Of a DNA stretch of 64,000 nt, positions 8,458 through 16,628 are shown in pieces. The stretch is taken from assembly GCF_014203795.1 (NCBI RefSeq), contig NZ_JACHJU010000002.1:620001-684000 (forward strand). The letters are read 5' to 3'. Position 1 is the stretch's first letter; each line of letters begins with the position of its first letter. Source of the DNA: Streptosporangium album. GTDB lineage: Bacteria > Actinomycetota > Actinomycetes > Streptosporangiales > Streptosporangiaceae. The position numbers were made by a program, and so were the translations under genes. The notes beneath the pieces were generated by a model. The model ran no database searches and was not told the DNA's origin. It saw only the letters and a list, made by a program, of their open reading frames with translations.

Positions 8458-9034
8458 CCCGGGGGCCGCTGACCCGCTCCAGCAGCCTGGCCAGCCGGTC
8501 GCGCAGGCCCAGGCGCCGGTCCGTCTCGCCCGCCGCCATGCTGACCAGGTGCTGGGCCCCGTCGAAGGTGATCGGGGCCTGGCCGGTGATCGTCAGCGCG
8601 TCGTGGGCCAGGCCCTCCAGCCGGCGATCGCCGCCGTCCAGCGCCAGGATCGTGGCCCCGGTGCGCCGGGCGTCGTCCACCCGTTCCAGCAGGGAATCGG
8701 GGACCTGCTGTTCGGTCACCACGAACAGCGTCTCGCCCCGGCGGGCCCGTTCGAGCCGCTCCATCCCGACCCGCAGGTGCGCGGGCGCGTCCGCGGCGGG
8801 CGCCCAGCGGACCAGCGTCGGGGCGAGCTGGGGCAGCCCGGCCAGTCTGGCCTCGTCGCCGAGGTGCGCGGTCAGGTGCCAGGGCTCGTCCGCGGGGGAG
8901 CCCACCATCAGCAGACCTCCCGCGGACCGGGTCGCGCGCAGCGCGAGACCGAGCTCGCGGGTGCGTTCCACCCAGCCGGTGGAGTCGAGAACCTCGCGCA
9001 GGAGTGCCACCGACCGAGCGTCCATGCGCTCCAT
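8447..9034 (-). CDS. Conserved hypothetical protein, SIS-like Rossmann fold suspected
   Basis: A 195-aa soluble protein with no motif I can assign firmly. The pattern GGLLMVGSPADEPWHLTAHL, GETLFVVTEQQVPDSLL and GATILALDGGDRRLEGLAHD resembles the alternating strands of sugar-isomerase (SIS) domains, and the region ends with a basic helical tail. ATG 9034 (or 9025) is chosen because earlier frames overlap the divergent F420 reductase promoter region. A head-to-head position with the NADPH-F420 reductase suggests co-regulation. Function is unknown. Confidence 0.6.
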   Translation of the reverse strand: MERMDARSVALLREVLDSTGWVERTRELGLALRATRSAGGLLMVGSPADEPWHLTAHLGDEARLAGLPQLAPTLVRWAPAADAPAHLRVGMERLERARRGETLFVVTEQQVPDSLLERVDDARRTGATILALDGGDRRLEGLAHDALTITGQAPITFDGAQHLVSMAAGETDRRLGLRDRLARLLERVSGPRVTD

Positions 9035-9150
9035 GGTGCCCCAGCCGCCCCTGAATGGTCCTGGGAACACGCGTCCTGGCATGATCTGATCCATGGCCTG
9101 CGGCCGGATGAGCCTGGCGCTGACAGGCCGGGAACGACAAGGAGCGACGA

Positions 9151-9816
9151 GTGAGCACTGACAGCCTGGATGTGAGCGGGATCTCGATCGGGATCCTGGG
9201 CGGCACCGGAGATCAGGGCAAGGGCCTGGCCAGGCGGTTCGCCCTGGCAGGACACACCGTCCTGATCGGTTCACGCAACGCCGGGCGCGCCCGGGAGGCG
9301 GCGGAGAGCATCGGGCCGTCCGCGCGTGGCGCCGAGAACGCGGCCGTGGCCGCCGAGGCCGACGTGGTGATCGTCGCCATCCCCTGGGAGGGGCACAGGT
9401 CCACCCTGGAGTCCCTGCGGGCCGAGCTGGCCGGCAAGATCGTCGTTGACTGCGTCAACCCGCTGGGCTTCGACAAGCAGGGCGCCTACGCGCTGGCCGT
9501 CGAGGAGGGCAGCGCCGCCCAGCAGGCCGCCGCGGTCCTTCCGGACAGCCGGGTGGTCGCCGCCTTCCACCACGTCTCGGCCGTCCTGCTGCTGGACCCC
9601 GAGGTCGCCGAGATCGCCTTGGACGTGCTGGTCCTGGGCGACGATCGCGAGGCCACCGAAACGGTTCAGGCGCTCGCGGGCCGGATCCCGGGTGCCCGCG
9701 GCATATACGGCGGCCGCCTGCGCAACGCCCACCAGGTCGAGGCGCTGACCGCGAACCTCATCTCGATCAACCGCCGTTACAAGGCCCACGCCGGGTTCCG
9801 CGTCACCGACGTCTAG
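9151..9816 (+). CDS. npdG: NADPH-dependent F420 reductase (F420H2:NADP oxidoreductase)
   Basis: A 221-aa cytosolic enzyme moving hydride between NADPH and deazaflavin F420. The N-terminal Rossmann motif GILGGTGDQGKG, the Ser-Arg pair of LIGSRNAGRA (NADP phosphate recognition), VVIVAIPWEGH and the VDCVNPLGF loop are characteristic. GTG 9151 follows AAGGAG at good spacing. It would supply reduced F420 to enzymes such as the LLM-class oxidoreductase at 52525-53361. The stop overlaps the end of the convergent TetR gene by 4 bp. Confidence 0.93.
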   Translation: MSTDSLDVSGISIGILGGTGDQGKGLARRFALAGHTVLIGSRNAGRAREAAESIGPSARGAENAAVAAEADVVIVAIPWEGHRSTLESLRAELAGKIVVDCVNPLGFDKQGAYALAVEEGSAAQQAAAVLPDSRVVAAFHHVSAVLLLDPEVAEIALDVLVLGDDREATETVQALAGRIPGARGIYGGRLRNAHQVEALTANLISINRRYKAHAGFRVTDV

Positions 9817-10526
9817 CGTTCCGCTCCCGGTTCACCCACGTCCGCACGATCGCCGAGGCCGTCACCCCGAAGAGCCGCGGTCGATGACGGCTCCTCCGCT
9901 GAAGACGGCCCCTGGCCGCGGGCGTGGGAGCGTAGTCCCGCGTAGGCGGCCTCCAGGGTGCTGTGGACGAGGTCGGCGTCGCGGTAGGTCCTGGCCAGGA
10001 GCAGACCGCCCTGCAGGGTGGCGATCGTCATTCTGGCCAGCCGTACCGGATCGGCTTCCGCGGTGAGCTCGCCGCGATCCCGCATCGCCGTGAGGCCGGC
10101 GGCCAGGTGGCCGGTCCACCGGTCGAAGGCCTCCGCGAGTGCCTGCCGTACCTGCTCGTCGGTCCCGGCCAGCTCGGCGGCGAGCGCGCCGATGGGACAG
10201 GCCGCGATCACGTCGGGGGCATCGCTGAACTCCGAGGGGAGCTCGTCCAGCCAGCGGCGGATCCCGGGCCAGCTGTCCAGCTCGTCCAGGAAAGGCTTCT
10301 GACCCGCGAGGAAGCGGTCCAGCTGATACTCCAGGACGGCGGTGACGAGGTCAGCCTTCCCGGAGAAGTGGTGATAAAGCTGGCTCTTGCCGCAGCCTGA
10401 CCTGACCAGGACGTCCTCGATGCTCGTGGCCCGGACACCGCCACTCCGAAACAGCTCGGCCGCCGCCACGACGATCTTCTCCCAGGTCCTGCGGCCCCGC
10501 TCGGTGGGTGGCTTGGTGAGGGTCAT
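9813..10526 (-). CDS. TetR-family repressor, divergent from NIPSNAP gene
   Basis: A 237-aa regulator. The N-terminal HTH runs from TWEKIVVAAAELFRSGGVRA through SIEDVLVRSGCGKSQLYHHF, and the remainder is the all-helical ligand/dimer domain with a Ser/Glu/Pro-rich tail. ATG 10526 matches the family start; a longer frame would run through the operator region. The gene diverges from the NIPSNAP gene at 10678. Two related dyads, TGTACC...TCCGTAC, lie at 10535-10550 and 10618-10637, one before each gene, so it very likely represses both. Confidence 0.88.
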   Translation of the reverse strand: MTLTKPPTERGRRTWEKIVVAAAELFRSGGVRATSIEDVLVRSGCGKSQLYHHFSGKADLVTAVLEYQLDRFLAGQKPFLDELDSWPGIRRWLDELPSEFSDAPDVIAACPIGALAAELAGTDEQVRQALAEAFDRWTGHLAAGLTAMRDRGELTAEADPVRLARMTIATLQGGLLLARTYRDADLVHSTLEAAYAGLRSHARGQGPSSAEEPSSTAALRGDGLGDRADVGEPGAER

Positions 10527-10534
10527 TCGAAGAG

Positions 10535-10550
10535 TGTACCGATCCGTACG
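10535..10550. promoter_or_regulatory. TetR operator candidate 1 (tetR side)
   Basis: The sequence TGTACCGATCCGTACG has half-sites TGTACC and CCGTACG. It lies 9 bp before the tetR start at 10526, where binding would block its own transcription. It shares half-sites with the second dyad at 10618-10637 but has a 4-bp shorter centre. Confidence 0.55.
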
Positions 10551-10617
10551 TTTTGCGATCGACTGATGCCTCACGGCCGGAGATCGGCCGATGGCAAGTG
10601 ATCCGTGAGGTTGAAAA

Positions 10618-10637
10618 TGTACCAACCGGTCCGTACA
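10618..10637. promoter_or_regulatory. TetR operator candidate 2 (NIPSNAP side)
   Basis: TGTACCAACCGGTCCGTACA is a near-perfect 20-bp dyad 41 bp before the NIPSNAP gene start. Eight of the ten base pairs are symmetric. Position and similarity to the dyad beside the tetR start make it the likely operator of that repressor. Confidence 0.65.
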
Positions 10638-10677
10638 GTCACCTCTCATATCAGGTCATCCCTTCGTAGGAGGCGTC

Positions 10678-11424
10678 ATGGATCACCCCCCGGTGGCCGG
10701 AACCGGATCGCCCGCCGTGGACTGCTGTTCCGTGGTCGAGCTGCGGCAGTACACCCTTCAGCCCGGTGGACGGGAGGTGCTGATCGACCTGTTCGACCGG
10801 CACTTCCGCGAAGGTCTGGAGGCCGTGGGGATGCACGTCCTCGGGGAGTTCCGCGATCTGGACGACCCCGATCGCTTCGTCTGGATGCGGGGCTTCAGCG
10901 GAATGGAGTCCCGGGCCGCCGCCCTCAGGGCCTTCTACGAGGAGAGCCTCGTATGGAAGGCCCACCGGGACGAGGCCAACGCCACGATGGTCGACTCCGA
11001 CGACGTCCTGCTCCTGCGCCCGGTCAACGCCCGGTCCGGCTTCCGCGCGACGGCGCACGGCCCCGCTCGCTCACTGGTGGTGGTGACGATCTACTACCTC
11101 GACGGGCCCGTGGACGAGGACTTCACGACGTTCTTCGCGTCCCGGATGACGCCACTCATGGCGAGCACGGGGGCCGAGCCCCTCGGATGCCTCGTGACCG
11201 AGCCGGCCGAGAACGCCTACCCCAAGCTGCCGGTGCGGACCGGTGAGAACGCCTTCGTCTGGTTCTCCTCCTTCGCCGGCCCCGAGGCGCATCGCGAGCA
11301 CACCGACCTGCTGGCCGGGTCCGGCGAGTGGACGGGCCAGGTGGCGCCCGAGCTGATCAAACGTCTGAACGCCGAGCCGCAGCGGCTCCGGCTGGTCCCC
11401 ACCGCGACATCGCGCCTGCGCTGA
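10678..11424 (+). CDS. NIPSNAP-family protein
   Basis: A 248-aa soluble protein with two ferredoxin-like NIPSNAP repeats. The first is VVELRQYTLQPGGREVLIDL with FVWMRGFSGMESRAAAL; the second is VVVTIYYLDGPVDEDF with AFVWFSSFAGPEAHREH. NIPSNAP-type alpha/beta barrels are structurally related to dimeric stress-response barrels; the biochemical role is unproven in bacteria. AGGAGG precedes ATG 10678 at ideal spacing. Its promoter carries a TetR operator, so expression probably responds to a small molecule sensed by the divergent repressor. Confidence 0.85.
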   Translation: MDHPPVAGTGSPAVDCCSVVELRQYTLQPGGREVLIDLFDRHFREGLEAVGMHVLGEFRDLDDPDRFVWMRGFSGMESRAAALRAFYEESLVWKAHRDEANATMVDSDDVLLLRPVNARSGFRATAHGPARSLVVVTIYYLDGPVDEDFTTFFASRMTPLMASTGAEPLGCLVTEPAENAYPKLPVRTGENAFVWFSSFAGPEAHREHTDLLAGSGEWTGQVAPELIKRLNAEPQRLRLVPTATSRLR

Positions 11425-11459
11425 GCTCGATCCATCATGGCCCGGACGACCCGGTACGC

Positions 11460-12065
11460 CTAGATCCAGCCCACGTCCTCGGCGATCCGGACGGCGTCGA
11501 TCTTGTTGCGGGCGCCGGTCTTGGTGATGGCGCTGGTGAGATAGTTGCGCACCGTCCCGGTGGACAGGTGCAGCCGTCCGGCGATCTCCTCCGCCGGGGC
11601 GCCCTTCGCGGCCTCCCGCAGCACGGTGGCCTCGCGGGGCGTCAGCGGGCTCGCCCCGTACTCGATGGCCGTGGCGACCAGCTCGGGATCCAGCACCCGC
11701 AGTCCCCGGGCGGTGCGCCGGATCGCGTCCGCCAGGTGGTCGCCGGGAGCGTCCTTGACCAGGAACGCCTGGATGCCCTCCGCCAGAGCCCGGCGCACCT
11801 GGCCCGGCTGGCCCATCGCGGTGAGGATCAGCACCCGGCAGTCCGGCAGCCGCTCCCGCAGCTCCACCGAGGCGGTGATGCCGTCGACACCGGGCAGGTC
11901 GATGTCCAGCACCGCCACGTCCGGCCGGGTCCGCAGGGCCGCGGGGACGATCTCGTCGCCGCGGACGACCTCGGCGACCAGCTCGATGTCGGACTCCAGC
12001 CGCAGCAGCGCGCCGAGCGCCGCCCTGATCATGTGCATGTCCTCGGCGAGCAGCACGCGGATCAC
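11460..12065 (-). CDS. NarL/DesR-type response regulator
   Basis: A 201-aa response regulator. The receiver domain (1-~120) has the acidic pair in LLAEDMHM, phospho-acceptor Asp54 in AVLDIDLPG, Thr in ILTAMG and the invariant Lys in AFLVKDAP. A LuxR-type HTH (~137-195, SPLTPREATVLREAAKG then HLSTGTVRNYLTSAITKTG) follows. The GTG start overlaps the kinase stop as GTGA. It is last in the operon ABC ATPase - permease - kinase - regulator, so it most likely controls the transporter in response to the kinase. Confidence 0.93.
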   Translation of the reverse strand: MIRVLLAEDMHMIRAALGALLRLESDIELVAEVVRGDEIVPAALRTRPDVAVLDIDLPGVDGITASVELRERLPDCRVLILTAMGQPGQVRRALAEGIQAFLVKDAPGDHLADAIRRTARGLRVLDPELVATAIEYGASPLTPREATVLREAAKGAPAEEIAGRLHLSTGTVRNYLTSAITKTGARNKIDAVRIAEDVGWI

Positions 12066-13168
12066 GCCGGCACCTCCGTGACGAGCCGGAACCCGCCGCT
12101 CCCGGTCCGCTCCGCACTGACCGAGCCGCCCAGCCCGCCGACGCGCTCCCGCAGGCCGGTCAGGCCGTTGCCGTCCGCCGAGCCCTTACGGGCCCGGTCG
12201 TTGACCAGCTCCAGCCGTACGGTGCCCACCCCGACGGAGGTGCTGATCGAGCAGGTCGTCGCGTGGCTGTGCCGTACCACGTTGGTGGTCCCCTCGCGCA
12301 CCGCCCAGGCCAGTGCCTCGTCGACCGGCCGGGAGACCCGGAGGTCGGCGAGATTGGTCTGGCAGCTCACCCCCGAGGCCTCCAGCAGCGCGACCGCCCG
12401 GTGCACCTCTTCGGCCAGCGACATCTCCCGGTAGCCACGCGCGACCTGCCGCACATCCTGGGCGGCGTCCCTGGCCACGTGGACCAGCTCGGCCAGCTCC
12501 GCCCGCGCCGCCTCGGGGTCGCGCTCGACCAGCCTGCGGGCGAGGTCGCCCTTGAGGGCGACGGCGGTCAGGCTGCTGCCCAGCCCGTCGTGCAGGTCGC
12601 GGGAGATCCGCAGCCGCTCCCGCAGCACCGCGGCCTCCGCGAGCTCCGTCCTGGCCTGCTCCAGCTCCCTGCTGACGACGACCAGCCGGACCGCCGCGTA
12701 GGTCACCCCGCCCGTCACCACGACCGTGATCAGGTTGTAGGCGGCCACCGTCAGGCTCCCGTACGGAGGGGGCAGGCTGATACCCAGCCAGAAGGAGAAC
12801 GCGCCGATCGCGGCCGCGATGGGGACCGCGAACCTCGGTCGCAGCCTGACGAGCACCGCCCCCGACAGGATCGTCGGCATGGTCGTCGCCCAGTTGTAAC
12901 CGAGGACGATCCACAGCGACGCCAGGTAGGGGATCGGCGCGTAGGTGGCCACCGCCTGGACGATCAGGGCGACCGGGACGCCGCGCTGCTCCCCGCCGCG
13001 CAGCGCCGCCCGTATCTGCAGGTGGTGCGGGACCAGGAAGGCGATCGAGGCGGCGGCCAGTATCGCGGTCTCCATCGGGGTCCTGGCGACGGTGAGCATG
13101 CTGGCGGTGAAACCGATCGAGATGGTGTAGACGATGCCCACGGTCAGACGCTGGGGGTTTGTCCGCAT
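12062..13168 (-). CDS. NarL/DesK-type sensor histidine kinase
   Basis: A 368-aa membrane kinase. About five or six membrane helices (residues ~8-150) form the sensor. A HisKA_3 domain has the phospho-acceptor in RLRISRDLHDGLGSSL, and the C-terminal HATPase has AWAVREGTTNVVRHSHA and NGLTGLRERVGGLGG. ATG 13168 lies 11 nt after the permease stop and starts at the first membrane helix; the ribosome binding site is weak, consistent with coupling. It overlaps its cognate regulator gene. Such ABC-kinase-regulator sets often sense membrane stress or peptide antibiotics. Confidence 0.9.
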   Translation of the reverse strand: MRTNPQRLTVGIVYTISIGFTASMLTVARTPMETAILAAASIAFLVPHHLQIRAALRGGEQRGVPVALIVQAVATYAPIPYLASLWIVLGYNWATTMPTILSGAVLVRLRPRFAVPIAAAIGAFSFWLGISLPPPYGSLTVAAYNLITVVVTGGVTYAAVRLVVVSRELEQARTELAEAAVLRERLRISRDLHDGLGSSLTAVALKGDLARRLVERDPEAARAELAELVHVARDAAQDVRQVARGYREMSLAEEVHRAVALLEASGVSCQTNLADLRVSRPVDEALAWAVREGTTNVVRHSHATTCSISTSVGVGTVRLELVNDRARKGSADGNGLTGLRERVGGLGGSVSAERTGSGGFRLVTEVPA

Positions 13169-13178
13169 GTCAGTGAAC

Positions 13179-13958
13179 TTATGACTTCCTGGTCTCCCAG
13201 CGAAACCAGCGCGTGAGCGCGAAGAGCCCGATCGCCGCCCAGACGGCCAGTTGCAGCGCCGGTACGGCCGCCGCCCGCAGGTCACCGGCGAGGGTGCCGT
13301 CCGCCGCGTAGGCCGTCCGGGCCATCTCGACGACGGGGCCGGTGGGCAGGAGGCCGAGCACCGTGCCGACCCAGCCGGGGAGTATCTCCAAGATCGGGCC
13401 CATGGCTCCCCCGCCGAAACCGGCCAGCAGGAAGAACGGCATGGCCATGACGGCCGCCAGCTCGGTGCGCGGGACGATCGCGGTGAACGCCGCGCCGAGC
13501 AGGCACAGGACGGCGGCTCCCGCGACCACGGCCACCAGGAACAGCGCCGGGTTCCGGGGGACGGCCAGGCTCGTCAGCACGTACAGCGCCACCGAGGTCA
13601 CCAGGGCCAGCAGCGTGCTCTGCAGGACGAGATTGCCCATCTCCCCGCCGAGGATGGCGCGGTCGCTCAGCCCGGTCGTGCGCAGCCGCTTCAGGACGAG
13701 CTGGTCGCGGCGAGCGGTGAGGGTGGTCGCGATCTGGGTGAAGGTCGCGATGACCAGCACCGTCGCGAGGATCCCCAGGTGCTGGTCCAGCACCATCCGC
13801 GGGTTGCCGCCGGCGCCGAGCCTGTCCATCATGAGCGGCAGCCCGATGCCCAGGCCCAAAAACAGCGCCACGGACGTGGTCAGCGCGGTGCGGTCCCGCC
13901 AGAACAGGCGGCCGTTGAAGCGGGTCACCACCGCCAGATCGCGTGCCGACATGCTCAC
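13179..13958 (-). CDS. ABC-2 type transporter permease
   Basis: A 259-aa permease with six predicted membrane helices. Examples are LTTSVALFLGLGIGLPLM, MVLDQHLGILATVLVIATF and PALFLVAVVAGAAVLCLLG; it ends in a Trp/Arg-rich tail (TRWFRWETRKS). The GTG start overlaps the stop of the ATPase gene (GTGA); ATG two codons on is an alternative. It pairs with the ATPase at 13955-14866 to form an exporter, most likely two copies of each. Confidence 0.9.
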   Translation of the reverse strand: MSMSARDLAVVTRFNGRLFWRDRTALTTSVALFLGLGIGLPLMMDRLGAGGNPRMVLDQHLGILATVLVIATFTQIATTLTARRDQLVLKRLRTTGLSDRAILGGEMGNLVLQSTLLALVTSVALYVLTSLAVPRNPALFLVAVVAGAAVLCLLGAAFTAIVPRTELAAVMAMPFFLLAGFGGGAMGPILEILPGWVGTVLGLLPTGPVVEMARTAYAADGTLAGDLRAAAVPALQLAVWAAIGLFALTRWFRWETRKS

Positions 13959-14866
13959 GCCACCTCCTTCTTCTCGCTCTTCTCGCCGGCGGCGAGGTCC
14001 AGGAACAGGTCTTCGAGCGTCGCCGTACGGACCTCCAGGCCGCGCAGGCGCAGGCCGCGCTCGCCCGCCCAGCTCAGCAGGGTCTGCGCGGCGAGGTCGG
14101 GATCGGCGACGCGGCAGACGGCGGTGCGGCCCTCCACCGTCGCGACGGGCACCGGCAGCTCCTCCGGGGTGACGGAGGCGGGCAGCTCGAAGGCGACCCG
14201 GCCGGTCTGGGCGGCCAGGGTCTCGGCCATGCCGCCGCTTGCGATGATCAGCCCACGGTCCATGATCGCCATGCTGGAGGCCAGCCGCTGGGCCTCCTCC
14301 AGGTAGTGCGTGGTGAGCAGGACCGTGGTGCCCTGCCCGGCGAGGCCCCGGATGACCTCCCAGGTGTTCTGGCGCGCTTCGGGGTCCATCCCGGTGGTGG
14401 GCTCGTCCAGGAAGAGCACGTCGGGCCGGCTCAGGGTCGCCAGGGCCAGATCCAGGCGGCGCCTCTCCCCGCCGGACAGCTGGCGCACCTTCGTGGCCGC
14501 CCTGGCTTCCAGCCCGACCAGCTCCAGGGCCTCGGCGCGGGGCCGGGGGGCGGCGACGAAGTCCCGCCAGGCGTCCACGGTCTGCGCCACGGTCAGGTCG
14601 GGGAAGAACCCCGCCTCCTGGAGCATGATCCCGGTGCGGGCCCGCACCTCGGCCCGGTCCCTGACCGGATCGAGGCCGAGCACGCGCACCGTTCCCTCAT
14701 CCGGGGCCTGGAAGCCCGCCAGCACCTCCACCGTCGTGGTCTTCCCGGCGCCGTTCCGCCCGAGCAGGGCGAAGATCTCACCCTGGGGGACGCCGAACGA
14801 TACTCCCTTGACGGCCGCGAAGTCTCCGTAGCTCTTCGCGAGCCCCGCCACCTGAATCGCTGTCAT
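13955..14866 (-). CDS. ABC transporter ATP-binding protein (DrrA/CcmA-like)
   Basis: A 303-aa ATPase. Walker A is GRNGAGKTTTVEVL, the Q-loop is MLQEAGFFPDLTV, the signature is LSGGERRRLDLALATLS, Walker B is PDVLFLDEPTTGMDP, and the switch His is in LLTTHYLEEAQRL. The C-terminal ~80 residues form the DUF4162-like tail of DrrA-type exporters. It is first in the four-gene minus-strand operon. The substrate is unknown: drug, lipid or peptide export is plausible. Confidence 0.93.
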   Translation of the reverse strand: MTAIQVAGLAKSYGDFAAVKGVSFGVPQGEIFALLGRNGAGKTTTVEVLAGFQAPDEGTVRVLGLDPVRDRAEVRARTGIMLQEAGFFPDLTVAQTVDAWRDFVAAPRPRAEALELVGLEARAATKVRQLSGGERRRLDLALATLSRPDVLFLDEPTTGMDPEARQNTWEVIRGLAGQGTTVLLTTHYLEEAQRLASSMAIMDRGLIIASGGMAETLAAQTGRVAFELPASVTPEELPVPVATVEGRTAVCRVADPDLAAQTLLSWAGERGLRLRGLEVRTATLEDLFLDLAAGEKSEKKEVA

Positions 14867-15095
14867 GTCCTCGATCCTGGAGAGCGGCCGCGTCCGGCGA
14901 CAGTGAGAAATTCACGAGTGCGACCGGACGGCCCGCCGCGGGCCCCCGGGGGTCACGCGACGCGGACCTTCCGTGCGGTCGCCGTGAAACCGGCCGGAGG
15001 GATACCGCCTCACCTGGACTTTTCCGTGACCCGGCGATGACCGCTCCGCCCTCCGCCCTCCGCCCGCGCGGAGGCGGTGGCTAGACTCGGTTCTC

Positions 15096-16280
15096 ATGCC
15101 CAGCGAGCCCAGTGAACTCCGTCCGGAGACCCGCACCGTCCACCTTCCCCAGCCGCAGCTCGACGGCAGCCGTCCCATCGCGGTGCCGCTGTACCAGACC
15201 TCGGGCTTCGTCTTCGACGACCCGGCCGTCTTCGCCGACGGGATGGGCCGTCCCGACGGTGCCTTCGTCTACGGGCGGCTGTCGAACCCCACCGTCCGCT
15301 CGCTGGAAGAGGCCGTCGCCGGATTGGAGGGCGGCGTGGGCGCCGTCGCCACCGGCTCGGGCATGGGAGCCATCAACTCGGTGCTGCTCGGCCTGCTCAA
15401 GCCCGGCGACCACCTGATCGCGCAGAAGCCGCTCTACGGCGGCACCGCAACGATGATCAACGATCTGGCCGGGCGGTTCCAGATCGCGGTCTCCTACGTG
15501 CCCGAGGACGACCCGGCGGCGCTGCGCGCGGCCGTACGGCCCCAGACCAGGCTGGTCTACCTGGAGACCATCGCCAACCCGGTCACCCAGGTCGCCGACC
15601 TGCCGGGGATGTGCGCGGCGGCCCGCGAGGCGGGGCTGGTCTCGGTGGTGGACAACACGTTCGCCTCGCCGATCCTGTGCCGCCCGCTGGAGCACGGCGC
15701 CGACGTCGTCGTCCACTCCACGACCAAGTATCTGAGCGGGCACACCGACGTGCTCGGCGGCATCGCGGTCTTCGCCTCCGATGAGCTCTACCGGAAGGTG
15801 TGGCACTTCGCGGTCGAGCTGGGGGCCACGGCCGACCCGTTCGCCGCCTGGCTCACCCTGCGGGGCATCCAGACCCTGCCGCTGCGGATGGAGCGTCACT
15901 GCTTCAACACCCGCGAGCTGGCGATCCGCCTGGACAATCACCCGGCGGTGTCGGCCGTGCACTGGCCGGGCCTGCCCTCGCACCCCTCGCACGAGCTGGC
16001 CACCAAGCTGCTGCCGGACTTCGGCGGGGTCTTCTCCTTCGACCTGGTCGGCGGGCGTGAGGCGGGGGAGCGGTTCATGAGCTCGGTACGGCTGGCGCTG
16101 CTGGCCCCGTCGCTCGGCGGTGTGGAGACGCTCATCCTGCATCCGGCGACCACCTCCCACCGCTCGCTGACAGCCGAGGAGCTCGCCCGGCACGGGATCG
16201 GTGAGGGGACGGTACGGGTCGCGGTCGGCATCGAGCATATTGAGGATCTATGGGCAGATTTCGCCCAGGCGCTTTCCTGA
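15096..16280 (+). CDS. PLP-dependent trans-sulfuration enzyme (Cys/Met metabolism family)
   Basis: A 394-aa fold-type I enzyme. The PLP Lys is K211 in HSTTKYLSGHTDVLGG, with Asp186 in SVVDNTFASP holding the ring nitrogen and YGRLSNPT (from Tyr59) binding phosphate across the dimer. The family includes cystathionine gamma-synthase, gamma-lyase, O-acetylhomoserine sulfhydrylase and methionine gamma-lyase; sequence alone does not fix which. ATG 15096 is the natural start. No met or cys genes are adjacent and no SAM riboswitch was recognised in the ~230-bp leader. Confidence 0.88.
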   Translation: MPSEPSELRPETRTVHLPQPQLDGSRPIAVPLYQTSGFVFDDPAVFADGMGRPDGAFVYGRLSNPTVRSLEEAVAGLEGGVGAVATGSGMGAINSVLLGLLKPGDHLIAQKPLYGGTATMINDLAGRFQIAVSYVPEDDPAALRAAVRPQTRLVYLETIANPVTQVADLPGMCAAAREAGLVSVVDNTFASPILCRPLEHGADVVVHSTTKYLSGHTDVLGGIAVFASDELYRKVWHFAVELGATADPFAAWLTLRGIQTLPLRMERHCFNTRELAIRLDNHPAVSAVHWPGLPSHPSHELATKLLPDFGGVFSFDLVGGREAGERFMSSVRLALLAPSLGGVETLILHPATTSHRSLTAEELARHGIGEGTVRVAVGIEHIEDLWADFAQALS

Positions 16281-16338
16281 TTTTTCGCGGAATGCGACTG
16301 TGTAGTCCGGAAAGTCGTTCTTTTCGGAAGGCGGAGCA

Positions 16339-16615
16339 ATGCCGCTGAAGAGCTACGGGGTTCTCGCCGGACGGGCCGTGGGCAGCCGGCGCGAGGGCGG
16401 CGCCGGCACCCCGCACTACCAGATCCACCTCACCGACCAGGCGGGCACCGCCTATGGCCGCCGGCGCCACGCTCACGCTCGCCGTCGCGGCTCCGTTCGC
16501 GCTCGGCAACGGCGGGGGAGCGATCACCGTGCTCGACGCCGCCGGGCTCAAGGTCCACGGAGTCTCCTACACTACGGCGCAGGGCCGCCGGGAAGGCCGG
16601 ACGGTCACCTTCTGA
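16339..16615 (+). pseudogene. DUF2278 (YukJ-like) gene with large internal deletion and frameshift
   Basis: ATG 16339 begins MPLKSYGVLAGRAVGSRREG and continues HYQIHLTDQAGTAY, the typical first 40 residues of DUF2278 proteins. From ~16454 this frame becomes an Arg-rich nonsense stretch. The +1-shifted frame instead reads MAAGATLTLAVAAPFALGNG then GRREGRTVTF to a TGA at 16613-16615, which looks like the C-terminal lamin-tail-like domain often found on these proteins. The middle ~150 or more residues are missing. The locus reads as a deletion joining the two ends out of frame. Confidence 0.65.
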
Positions 16616-16628
16616 AAGGGGAGCGGAC

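Noticed and set aside
14867-15095. Leader of the trans-sulfuration gene considered for a SAM or cobalamin riboswitch
   Set aside because: I could not recognise conserved riboswitch core elements by eye.
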